From: Siniperca chuatsi
Taxonomy: Eukaryota; Chordata; Actinopteri; Centrarchiformes; Sinipercidae
NCBI RefSeq assembly: GCF_020085105.1
Contig: NC_058055.1
Span: 20,710,822-20,774,821 of the forward strand
DNA: 64,000 bases
Direction: 5' to 3'
Below, one piece after another: positions 1-12,300 of the stretch (positions are counted from its first letter, which is position 1; every line of letters begins with the position of its first letter). The notes beneath the pieces are model-generated. The model did no database searches and was not told the DNA's origin. It saw only the letters and a list, made by a program, of their open reading frames with translations. The translations under genes and the position numbers were made by a program.

Positions 1-2686
1 CAAAATTAAATATCAAAATTAGCTTGTTTTTGGCTTTTATCCAATGCATTGTGTTTTGGTTTACAGTGGTACTACAGTGGCCTGTAGTGTAGAAAGCTCT
101 GTAGTGTGGGACGACTGCAACAGCCACATCTGTTCTATATTCAGTCATTTCATATAGTGTTTCCATCAATTCTGAGTCGATTGTGAGCTTGCGATGTCAC
201 GCTGGTTGATTGTGAACTTATAATGTCAGACCTCCATTGATTTATGGATCAACACAAATCCATTTATTACAACCTACAGTATCTGTGCCTGGACAAAAAC
301 CCCTGCAGGGTTAAAGGCTTACATCAAATGTCATGGAGATTTGGAATGGAAGCTTAAAACTTCGTGTGTACATTTGCTTACGTGTGTTTATGTCTTTTTC
401 ATGTTTCTGTAGGACGAGCTGTCTGTCCCAAGACATTTCTCAAGTCTGTGATTTACAGACGTTTTATCTTTTTCAGACACTTCACTATGGATTTTCACAG
501 ATATTATGAACAGCTAATCTCCTTTAACCCAGATTATCTTCTTGTTTGGCCCCTTGTAGTGTGCTGCTTTGTTGAAGGAGGAAGGGGAGGGGAGAACACA
601 GAGAATAAGTGGTTAAATGTCAAATTGTTGTTTTCTGTTGTTTTGACTATTAGCCTGGTCTGTCCTCCTGTCCCTCCATGACCACCTCCATATATCCCCC
701 GGGCCCGTTGGCTGGTTGGTTAGTTGCCTCACACCGGGAGGGGGTCAGGAATTATTTGAGATGTGTTTTGTTGTTCGTAAGGATGCAGCTTTGCAGTGGC
801 GGCTGCTGTGGTGGGAGCACGAGTCTCACAAACATGTTGCATTATGAAATAGTGTGTAACGAGAGATGAAGGGGATGTTATAAAGCCTCTTTAACTTTTA
901 TCAACCAAAGCAGAGTGAGACTGCACAGCCTCCTCCTGTCCCCTTAAGGAACGATGGCCTGTAAAGGTCGGATTATGCTCGGAAAGAATTAGTTCATATA
1001 ACGTGTTGTGCGAGGTGAAGGACCGGACGTCATGGTGCACCGTGCGGAAATATTCTGTTTGCTTCTCCGTCCTCCATGATTGAGCAGCTGAAATTGCAGG
1101 AAGTTGAAAATTGGATGTCCAGTAATGGCCAGAAAGTAAGAACCTTAAGCTAAAATTCACATTTTATTGTCACTTTTGCACTTCAAGGCAATACAATTTT
1201 ACATATTGGTCCTTTAACAAACCACCTGAAGAGCAGGAGAGCAGTCAGATGTCTTTTTGAGGCCTTTAGTGTCAGAACAAACAGTTACTGTTGGAAACAA
1301 AGCATGAAAGCTATTCCCCTTTACGGTCACTCACTGACATTTTCAAACTCAGTACCCTCAACTGAACCTATCAGTTTGCAGGTTTGTAATTACTTTGTCA
1401 CTTGTAGTCAAAGTGTAACAAAGAAAATTCTCAAGCGCTGACCAGTACAATAGAGCAGGTGGCCTAGTTTTTCATTTAATTCCCAGCATACCTCTGTCCA
1501 GCCATGCCTTTCACATGGGAGGTATTTACTGAGTGTGGCATTAGCGACACTCGGGAGCTGCTGTTTGCAAGGATTCTGATGTGTGTGACCTGTATGATGG
1601 TGTATATGAGGGCTGATTTTTGAAATTTTTTTTTGGCTATGGACCAAAAATAAATCACATTGATTGATGGATTGATTAATGTATTTATGGATTCTGAGAC
1701 CTGGTGTGCGGAGCTTCCTGCAGACCGGCCATTTAGTTTGAACTGCCTTTATCTGAACAACACTTGACCCGTGTTGTAGTGTGACCTCAGTTAAAACAGG
1801 ATTACAGCATGAATGGCCCTCCAGGAGCTGAGCCCAGTGATCTCTGGATCTCTTCCCAGCTGAAGGCCTCTGCTGCTGGGCTTTACTGTATGTGTAGCGC
1901 CGCCTCCTGGGGCTAAAGATACTACAGTGGAGTTGAAGAGGATGAGATGATACGTGGAAGTGTGTGTGATGATGATGATGATTGTAAAGGTGGTTTAAAT
2001 GCTAGATGTGGATTGGAGTGCGTGTTGAAACATAAGGATGAATCAGTTGAAGGAGGGATGGTTGTATTGTAAGAGTGGTTTTATACATATCAAAGGCTTT
2101 TGCTTACATCCCATCCCCACCCTCGACCTCCCATGGTGTGTGAGTGTGTGTGTTTCTGCTCCCAGTAAGCCAAGTATTGACACACAGCTGTCAACAGTGC
2201 TGATCCAGAGCCTCCACGGGGGATCACCGTGCATCACAGCACCACAAGAGCTCCTATAACAGATTCTTCAATAGATGTAAAGTGTCTAAAAAAGAAGTAG
2301 CATTAAACCATGAGATTTCACTTTATTGCAGAATGAGATTTTTGAAATGTACTGGTGCTGAAGTTTATTTTACATTTGTTTGCACATTACAAAATATAGC
2401 AATGTAAAAAGATATATACATGTATACAATAAAACACACCTACACCCATATAATAATGTATAGAGGAGAGGTGAGAAGCTGAAAAACAACAAATAATATT
2501 AATTATGAATAATGAGGGATAAAAATTAAATTACAGGACAAAAAATAAGTATTATATTAGAATTAGAACTATTAATTATAGTAGAAATAAACTGACCTTA
2601 AGGGCTAATAGGGACAAACTATCTTTACCTGTAAAGCTGAAAGGCACCAACTGTTGCCGTCTCTCCCCTTTGCTATGCTGTGGCAG
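1..2686 (+). other. TCF7 intron (5' side), no exon recognised
   Basis: No further TCF7 exon could be matched. The stretch at about 685-760 (frame ...SIYPPGPLAGWLV) only faintly recalls the PLGWLV segment of TCF proteins and lacks usable splice borders. A short GAT repeat lies at about 1967-1982. Confidence 0.6.
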
Positions 2687-2776
2687 GCAGAGCCAGCCAG
2701 TCTATCCTGCCCTGTCCCCCTGTGGATTCAGGCAGCCCTACTCCTCCAACCTCTCCAGCGCCTCCTCCTACTCCAG
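2687..2776 (+). CDS. tcf7: TCF7 exon: central proline/serine-rich region
   Basis: Frame g|CAG AGC CAG CCA GTC TAT CCT gives [18 protein letters not shown] then [12 protein letters not shown] match this to the QPVYP...GGFRQPYPSSLS segment of human TCF7. Acceptor GGCAG/G at 2681-2687, donor AG/GTACCA at 2777. The exon ends with two bases of an Arg codon that the next exon completes (R|F, as in human SRF). The region is divergent, so the acceptor could instead be four bases downstream, but that breaks the QPVYP frame only if the preceding exon has another phase. Exons further 5' were not identified. Confidence 0.8.
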
Positions 2777-5700
2777 GTACCATAGCCGGCTGGTCGGACC
2801 AAGCCAGACGGAGCCAAGAAAGTAAAAGCAAAAACAACAAGCAAACGCTCTGCATCATCACCTCCTGTTTATAGCACATTCAAAATGCCTGAGCAGGAGT
2901 TTTCCATTCACCATGGCAAACCCATGTTCAGCTTCTGTGTCAGCTTTCATTGGGCAGCTGCTGTAAAAGTCCTATTGGAGCCAGTGTGCTGTAAACAGGA
3001 GTTCAGTGTTTCGCCAAAACAAGCCGAGTCGAGACAAACTGAGCCTAGCCAAACTAGTCGCTGCTGCAGAATACAAAAGGCTGACATGCGCACACACACA
3101 CACACCGAAACGCAAACTCTTCTCCACCTTGAGTACCATCAGGACATTAACTGCTTTTTCCTTGCTATTGCTTACTTTGATCTCTTTTCTGTTTTTTGTT
3201 ATTTGTGTGTGTTCCTGATCCACGACACTAATAAAACAAAATTTTAAAAAAGCAGCAAGCATTTTTGTTTTTCAAGGACACACAGGAACACTAAAAATTG
3301 ACCCGGCTGTGCGTTTGAGAGAGCTACAATGTCTTCATATGGTTCCGGCAGGTGTTTTTGTTTTTTTGTGTATTTGCTTAAGCTCTAATTTGACACATTT
3401 GATTCTATTTAAGATCTCTGTACACACACAGAATGTTAAGTCGGTGCTTGCAACAGACTGATGCTTTCTCGCCGCAGCGCTTTGCCAGTTTGTCAGGTTG
3501 TCTGCTGGGTCTCATACACAAGGCCTCAGTCACACAGCAAGAAAAGGTCAGCCAATCTTTCTTACAGTTTGTTTCAGACCTGTGTCATGCCACATAGGTG
3601 GGTATGTCCACAGTGATGGTCCAATGAGGAAACCTCAGCTTAAAAGCCAGAATCGAGTCCAAAAAGAGAAAACCGCACACCAAAACTTAGTTGTAGAGCC
3701 ATTTAATTTATTTTTCTTGTGATCATAAATAATATAATCTGAATCTTCGATATCACACCTTTAACATAGTGCTCAAAGGGGAAATGTATCCTCTGTATTT
3801 ACTATTTCCGAGCAGTAAGCTTAACCTAACTTGCAAGTTTTTATTTATGCAGGTTGTTCATTTTGTATTTCTGTTGCTAGTACCTGAATTTGTCAAGTGC
3901 AGTAAACCCCACCTTAGGCTGCAGGTTAAAACAAACTATCTGAATATTTTCTGGTTATTATCTGACCCAGATGCTCACTCCGCTGCCACAAGCTGCCAGC
4001 AGCTGATGCTTATTGCTGTTTCAATGTCAGTCAGACCCTTTTATCTCCACAGGCTGTAAAGATGCTGAAACATACCTGTTTTTTTTTTTTAGTTATAAAA
4101 CATCTATAAATTGATCTGAGAAACTTTTAATGAAAATTAAGATGTAAATGCACTGACTGAATTCAGACATCACACAAGACAACGTTTAAAATGTGAAGGA
4201 GTATTTTCTGGTCTCCCAACCTCTCACTCAGTAATGCTAGGACGCCCTCTAGTGGTGACAGATGCTTACAGCTTGAATGAAATACAAAGAACCAAATCAC
4301 ACATTTTAAGTGCCGTGCTCAACATTAACACCAGCCACCAGTTGTTGTTTTTGTTTTTGTTTTGTTTTTTACTTTTTAGCTTTTTAAAGAGCTTCTATGT
4401 CAGTCAATCAACCTATCTGTTCACACAGGCAGGAAGTCTAATTTCCAACCACTGTGGACACTTGAGAGAACTTTTTTTTTCTCAGGTTGACCCTAGTGAG
4501 AAAAACATTCACACATGTTCACTTTAAGCACTTAAACAATCAACCTAGAGGCTTTTCACGCTTTCAAGCTCATTGCTTGCCAAAAATCTCGCTCTTGCTT
4601 TGAGGCTCACCGTCCTCTCGGCCCTGTGACGCTCTTAACTGACTAAAGCTTTTTTTTCTTGTCTTCCTCCACCCTTCTCTCCTCCAACTTTGTTTTTTTC
4701 TTCACCTTCACCAGGTTCCCTCACTCTCTGATGCTGGGCCCATCAGGCATGCATCCTACAGGGATCCCCCACCCAGCCATAGTGCCCCCTTCAGGCAAAC
4801 AAGATCATGAACAGTATGACAGGGGCATGTACGTGTAAGTATTGTCTGCACTTCATGCCACACTCGCTTTGTTTTTGGTTCTTTTTTCTTCACCGTTCCC
4901 CTTCTGTCTTTCACATCACCTTTTTCATCATATCCTCCTTTTAATTCTCCTCTAGCTTTTTAGTTTGTGTATTTTTTGTACAAATTCATACTATCACTGC
5001 ACTTAGTGCATGTTTCCTTGCAGGGTTTGACTATAATTTGAGACTGGAACTTACTACTATTTTATGATAGTATTTAATATATTTAAATCTTTACCTGACT
5101 CACAGTTCATGTTACTATTTTCATGCAAATTAATTCTTGACTGAATATTTCAGTTTTGGGATACATAAGGACATTTAAAGGAATTAATATGTTGAAAAAA
5201 ATTAGGAACTCTCATTATATCAGCTGTGGTGGACATGTGTATTTTAACTAACCCCAAGCATCCAGTTTTCCCCTTTTATTTCCCCTTAAAGTAAAAGTTT
5301 GACATGTTGGGAAATATGTATATTTGCTGTTTTGCCAAGATATGATGATATGCTTTATGCTAAGCTAAGCCAACCGTGTCCTGGCTGTATATTAAACGTA
5401 CACACACGACAGTGCTATCAATCTTCTCAACTAACCTTTGGTAAGAAAATGAATATGTGTATTTCCTAAAATAAACTTCTTCTTTGAATTTGTGTTGTGT
5501 ATGTCTGTTCTGTCTTATGTGTCATGTAACATACTCTATATGAGCAACAGACCAAGTCTAAATCCTTGTATACACAAATTGACAAACCAAAAGAGAAAAA
5601 AACTGGTTCTGATTCTCTCTCAATCTTCACTCAAATTCCTTCACCCATCCTTACCCCTCTCTCCTCCTTCTCCTCCTCTTCCTCTCCCCCCTTAGGAAGC

Positions 5701-6309
5701 CACATGTGGAGGCCAAGCGGGAGAAGGAGCCCAAGAAGCCGGTCATCAAGAAACCCCTGAATGCCTTCATGCTCTACATGAAGGAGATGAGGGCAAAGGT
5801 CATCGCAGAGTGCACATTAAAGGAGAGCGCCGCCATCAACCAGATTCTGGGTCGAAGGGTGAGGGATGCACACACATTTATACAACCAAAAACACACACA
5901 ACTAAACGCAGACTAATCCTGTTTCTAGGTCAGTCTGTAATTTCACACATGAGGAACATGAGAGGACTGTGGTAACATGAACTCTGTTCCCCTCACATAC
6001 TGGTGCTACTAAGATCATAACACTGACTGGTAGTACTGGGATCCTGAAGAGAGATAAGACAATGAAGTATGTTATACCATCCTTACAGTTCAGATGCAGA
6101 TCATACTTTATCGTACACTTTGAGTGGCTCTTCTCACAGTTCTCACAGGTCCTAAGTCTAGATTTGCAACAAAGGGTGACCGTGCATTTGCTGGTAAAGT
6201 GTAAAATGTTGGTTTTGTTGGGAGTCACACCCACCTGTACAGTCAGTATACAGTCAAATACCTAATGTTTGATAATCAGATCAAAATACTAACAGTTTCT
6301 CTCTTGATT

Positions 6310-6366
<57 letters not shown>

Positions 6367-9300
6367 CCAGTGGCATGCACTGACCCGAGAGGAGCAGGCC
6401 AAGTACTACGAGTTGGCCAGGAAAGAGAGACAACTCCACATGCAGCTCTACCCGACCTGGTCTGCCAGGGACAACTACGTAAGGACTTCTCTTCTTACTC
6501 CTCCTCTTTTCTCCTCTTCCTCTATACAGACTGAAAAAAACAACTTTTCTGAGCTGATCTGAAAAAAAAACATAACCAGGAGGATGTAAAAGTTTTAAGT
6601 CAAGGAGGTACTCTCACTTTGTTATGGAAAACTGTGGAAAAGTCAGGATTTTTATACCTGGGTTGTAGTGGGAACCATCTCCAGAGTGAATAAGTAATTT
6701 GGTTGCTATGGTTACAACACTGAGCTTGTAGCAACTATAAATATCAAGGGACATTGTATTATACTTAAAGAACATAATTTATACCATTTCACCACAGTTT
6801 ACAGTAAACATTCTCTGGTGGTGAGCACAGCTCCAAAAATGCTTCTGATAATAGAGAGTGAAGAGAAAAATGGAAACAAAATGTCCCTCAAAGTATTAAA
6901 AAAACCACAATAAATTGCTAAACTACATTTGTGCTACAAGTGGTGTTTTTAAAATTCTTCTATCTTTGATTATTTTTTATTTGAATTTCAGAACCACAAC
7001 CACTTTACTTCTTTTCTCTCTGGTTTGATTCCCTGTAAATAAAACCAAGATGAAAACACAGGACAGGATCAATTCAATAAACCAGAACTTGGTGAACTGG
7101 GTTTGATAATATGTGTTGTTCTCACCTCAGAGCTGAAGAAATTACTCAACTTACTTCCCTTACTGGCTACTGTCTCAACAACCTGCATGATTATTGTCTC
7201 TCAGACCTGTCAGTCAAAAGTCATAAAACATAACATTTATGGCATGAAATTATTAAATAGGTCTCCCAGAATACAAGAGGAAGTCAAACCTGTGTGGTGC
7301 ATGTGTTTTAGTCTAATGTTTGGGGATGTGCTGTATCTGGGCTGCTGTGTGCCTCTGACTTGTCAGTTTGCTGTTGAACTCTTGCAGGAGGCGGGCCTTA
7401 GCGGGGTCGCAGGGGAAAAGAGTAAAGCTGATTGGGTAGGGACACGTCTTATGGTGGATTTATGCCTCTGTGGTGGGAAAAAATGAGTATGTGAAGAGCT
7501 GCATGAAAGGGGTTGTGGGTATTCTTGTGCAAAGTTTGCATGCACCTTCCAAAAATCTTAATGACTCACACACATCAGCCTCACAAACAACACGCAAGTA
7601 ACAGCAGCTGCAAAAGCAGATCTGATTGGTTATTTATGAATACATTTCACCAAGTCTTGTACGTTGCCATGGTTATGACTACCAGACAGTTAAACTGTAA
7701 AACACTGAATCACACAGAGGTATAAATCAACCCGTTTTGCTCAACTAACAGAGAGCAGGGCCGCATGGCTGGCCTCGCTGCCTTAGTTATTTATTCAGTT
7801 GTTATTTTTTGGGGGGACATCCCTTTTAAAATACAGCACCTTCATTTTTGTTATTAGTATAGCAAGACAACAATGACACATGTTATGGTTATACAGGAAC
7901 ACAACCTTTTAACACTGCACTTAGTGGTGATTTTTATATTTAGTAGTCATGTTTTTCTAATTTTTATAGGCTTAAGAAAATCCTGTAATGTCTGAATATT
8001 TTCTACCAGAAAACAATGAGGAGTGAATTAAAGGCTTTGGTTGTAACTGAAGCTGCTTTTCAGTCATTTTAGATACCTGTCAGAGTGGTAACCTGTTTAT
8101 GCTTTTCTCTGCTGTACTGTCTTGTTTCTCTTTATCTGACTGAGCTGAACTCTGTAGACGGGCAGGCATGACACACGCGAGTTATGGTGACACTTTGCTT
8201 TGGCTGTGGTTTATAACACATTTGTAACATCTGAACGAGTGCTTCGTGTGATAAACATACAATCTGATTCTGTTCTAATGTTATTCTTCATGTAGTTTTT
8301 ATTGAGCAGATATTTCAAAATAGAAGTCCTAACCGTACCCATAGAGAGTTATTTCTAAGCCCACTGTTCAAAAACATCCTCATGATGTTCTGAAAATGTT
8401 ATAAACCAGAGCTCTAGTAAACTGTGATCATAGGTGTAGGAGCTATTGCTGTATGCATGGAGCTTTGAGCATTTTCTAAGCAGCTCAGCAAGGCATAACA
8501 CAGTGGATGCTGCTTGATTAGTGCGTATGGACAAATGTCATGACTAAGTACTACTGTATATGTAAACATAATCCACACATGGTGGCTTACTGACAAATAT
8601 CAGTATTCAATTATAGGGGCATTGGACTTTATACTGTATGTCACAAAGTCAAACCTTTTTCCAATGATCTTTAATAGGAATGCATTACACTTTGACTCTT
8701 AAAATGAATCCTGCAGTAGTTCTGCATTTCATCACAACTCCATGAGTGTAAAGAAACCAAAAACATAAATGATTTACCCAAAATATTCCTCTTAGGCACG
8801 GGCAACAGAGTCTGATAGGCTCATATGTATAGAAAAGAACAACTTGTGTAATGACAACATGTATACAAACATTCAGAGCGTCATGGCTGTGCTTAAAATA
8901 TTGTCTCTTGCATTTCAAGAAACCCCCTCACTCCTCATCCACCTCCACACTCTCTGTCTGAGTTATTAAAAACAGTCACTGGACCTACTAGCAAAACAGG
9001 AAGCGAAGTTCCATATATCGCCCCCGCAGGTGTGGAGGGTTTCTCCTCCGAGCCCTAAAAAAACCTGCGTGTAGTATATGGACACAAACACACATGTACG
9101 CCCACAGACACAAAGCTTCAGAAATGTGCAGTTGCAAGAGGAGTTGTTGTTGTAACCACATAGACAATGCTGACAGCGAGCCGAGGAGGGCAGACATCGA
9201 AGCGTAGGCGGTAGATCTCTGTGCCCACATCCTTCATCTCACCCAAATATGAGTTCTCACTTCACCATCACCGGATCAGTATTAACAACTCTGATGTTTA

Positions 9301-12300
9301 CCTCAACAGTCACACATTAGTCAGATAATGACATATATGACTACTAATATGAAAGCCAGATTTTTGGAGACAAATTTTTAAAAGCCTTTTTAAACAGATT
9401 TTTGGAGTGTCTCTGTCCTTTTCATCAGTTACATCAGGTTTTGCATGAATTGAGTGCACAATGACATTAGTAATGGAACATATTTTCTTGTTTGTTTTTC
9501 TTTATCTTTCTTGCTTTTTTCTTGCTTTTGTAGAGCATTAAAGATGGTTGCCTGACCTGGATGCTGGTTGCTGCTTTCAACTTTGCTTTTTTTTTAATTT
9601 AAAATGGATTTACATATCACATAAGAAACCTTAATTTTGCATATGGTGCAGATTTCTATTAATAAAAGAATACAGTGGAGGACTACGTTTCATCATGAAC
9701 ACTCACTGTAAATGTCAGTCTCAGAGGGGGATTGCACTCGAGGGTAGTAAACAAACATATTAAACTAACCAGGAAAGCAAAGAGGAATCCAGAAATTCTT
9801 TATGGAATCCATACCAGACAATAAATAATTAACTGAGGGGATTTTGTTGTTTTTTTTTTCTCCCACAGGGCAAGAAGAAGAGGAGAAAAAGGGAGAAGTT
9901 GCAGGACTCCAATACAGGTAAAAATCTGATTCTGATCTAAATGTCTTGCCTTTGTCTTGTCAGACAGATATCATGATACCATGTATGGCCAGTGTCAACG
10001 CTACAGTATTTGAGAGAATTCAGTTGAGCTTGAACTTGCGTTGGCGCTCTGTAGCACATCTTGGTGTCTTTGAGGCAGGATGTGTCTCTAACGTCAAACC
10101 ACCCACCCACTCTGCTTTCCATGTAACCTGAATTATAAACATTGTGTACAAAACTTTATGTCCTGATCTTAGCTGTTCAAGCTTAAAATGTCAGACATCA
10201 TGGCATTTTCCCTTTTCCTTCACCATATTAAGGTAGTCATGTCTTGTCTTCACCAATTAAAACACACACATAGAAGTCCTCCACGTGTTCCTAGTAGATC
10301 ACTAACTCTACGTGAGTGCTCCTGCTAACACTATATTAGTAACTAGCATTAGCAGGTAGCATCAAAAGTAATAACTTGTAGCAGTTCCAAAGCTAAATGA
10401 TACAAATCTTAAATGTCCTGCAGGCAACTCTGGTATTTCATGTAGGAGATTGGTAGAAAAATATGGATGATAATAGATGTTAGTAGTCAGCTGGTAGCCA
10501 AGCAACTGATGAATGCGCAACTGATGGTGAAGCATGAATGATGCCAATAATCTAATGCAAGTGTGAATTTAGTGCCTTTCGTGACCTAAAGCTAAAAATG
10601 TCTGACTGTGCAGCTGACGAAAAAGCTAGAAATGAAATCTGATTTTCAACTAAAAATGTGATGAGGATTTCAATATTTTACTACAGGCCCAACTTCAGCC
10701 TCAAACAGAGACGTAGTAAAGTTTATTTCTGGATGTCAAGAGTCTTGACCTCCTGAGATAAATCAGTTTAGAAAGTGAAAACCTTTTAAAATCCTATACT
10801 AACAGAGTGTCACAGCACGGCTGCCCTCTCTGAGTCTCTCTGTATCTCTCTGTACATCTTAACAGCCTGTTTCCAGGATGTATGATTTGAACTAAGTTGT
10901 GTGTGTGAGTGTGTTGGGTGGTTATTCTGGTGGTTGTTGATGTTTTGCTGTGCTGTAACGGGCTACTAACAGTTTGACTTGATGGCTTTCTCTGAACGGA
11001 CAGCCCTGTTGGTGCTTTTTCCTGCCCTGACAAGCTCCTGTGTCCCCTCCTTCCTTTGTTTATTTCTCTCCTCTTCATCTGTCTTTATCTCTCCTCTCTC
11101 TGTCCTCGCCCTCTAACCTTTTTCCTCTTCTTCTGTTCCTCTCTATTTTTGCCTTTCCTCTTTCTTGTTTTGTGCATGCTGTGCATTGTGCTCAGACCCG
11201 GGCTCTCCTAAGAAATGCCGGGCTCGCTTTGGCCTCAACCAACAAACGGACTGGTGCGGTCCTTGCAGGTGTGTACCAAACATCCACCCCCCACCCACTC
11301 CATAGCACTGCACTGCTCTCGCCCAACAAACTCCTCATTTCTCCTCCCATTTAACCATCAGTGGATCATTTCCCTCTGATGGGGTCTTGAGGTAGTAATA
11401 ATCTCCTCGATTTGATGAAGATCACAAGGCATTATCATTTTAGTTTCCTCCTCCTCATACCCTTCTGCCTTTTCATTACTTACAGTCTTACTTTACTACT
11501 GAATGAAGTTACCAAGCTCCACCCACTGACAGTTAACTCAACCAATGAGATTGTCTGCCTCAAGACGAGTCCCGCCTCCAATGAATGTTTGAAAATCAAG
11601 CCTTAGCTCTGCATGCCGTCTGTCACTAACTTTCTGCTCTGCAAATTGAAGCATTATAGCCATAAATATGTAGTTATATAGAAATAAAAGAAATGCAACA
11701 CAGACAGATTTCCACTGTAAAAAGTATCAAAACATCAAAAGAAAGCTACTCCTGCAGCAAAATCTACTTCTCCGCTGATTTTAAATGGAATATCACATAA
11801 ATCTGTAACATCAGGCTCCACATTATAAAGGTTTACTTTCAGGATTACTGTTTCAGGATCAGTTATCTTGTCAGGTCCAAAAAACTTTTCCTTTGACTTT
11901 AGAGGAGGCATCACAGGTGAAGAAAAACACTTGACTCTGATTCATTTATTTATTGCCAAAAACTAATTTTCTCCTGTTTCATTATTTTTTTCCTGTGATG
12001 TCTCGCTTTAAACATCAAAGGTGGTTTGGGTTCTGCACTGCTGTTATAATGCATTGTATCATACAGGCCCTGTAAAGTTAATGTTAAAGGGGAATACCAC
12101 TCAATAAAAAAGCACTCGGAGAGTGTTTGCAGAGGGGTTAGCTGCTACTCAAAACAGAAACATACCTGTCATTCAAGATGTCATTCAAATATTTCTCTGC
12201 TTCCTCACTAATCTTTTTTAGCCTTTTTATTACAGAATTATAATCAATACTGCACAAAGATTAGGCCTTCTATTTTGTTCCTGGCAACTCCTCACGTTCT

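Noticed and set aside
678..869. Possible upstream TCF7 exon (frame with YPPGPLAGWLV)
   Set aside because: The likeness to the TCF PLGWLV segment is a few residues only and no acceptor/donor pair gives the needed phase to 2687.
2038..2259. ORF with HPIPTLDLPW reminiscent of IPHPLGW of TCF proteins
   Set aside because: No splice-compatible borders and no further similarity; ordinary intron.
6265..6562. ORFs with long VCVCVC runs
   Set aside because: Translation of the (TG)n repeat fused to HMG-box exon sequence; the real exon starts at 6371.
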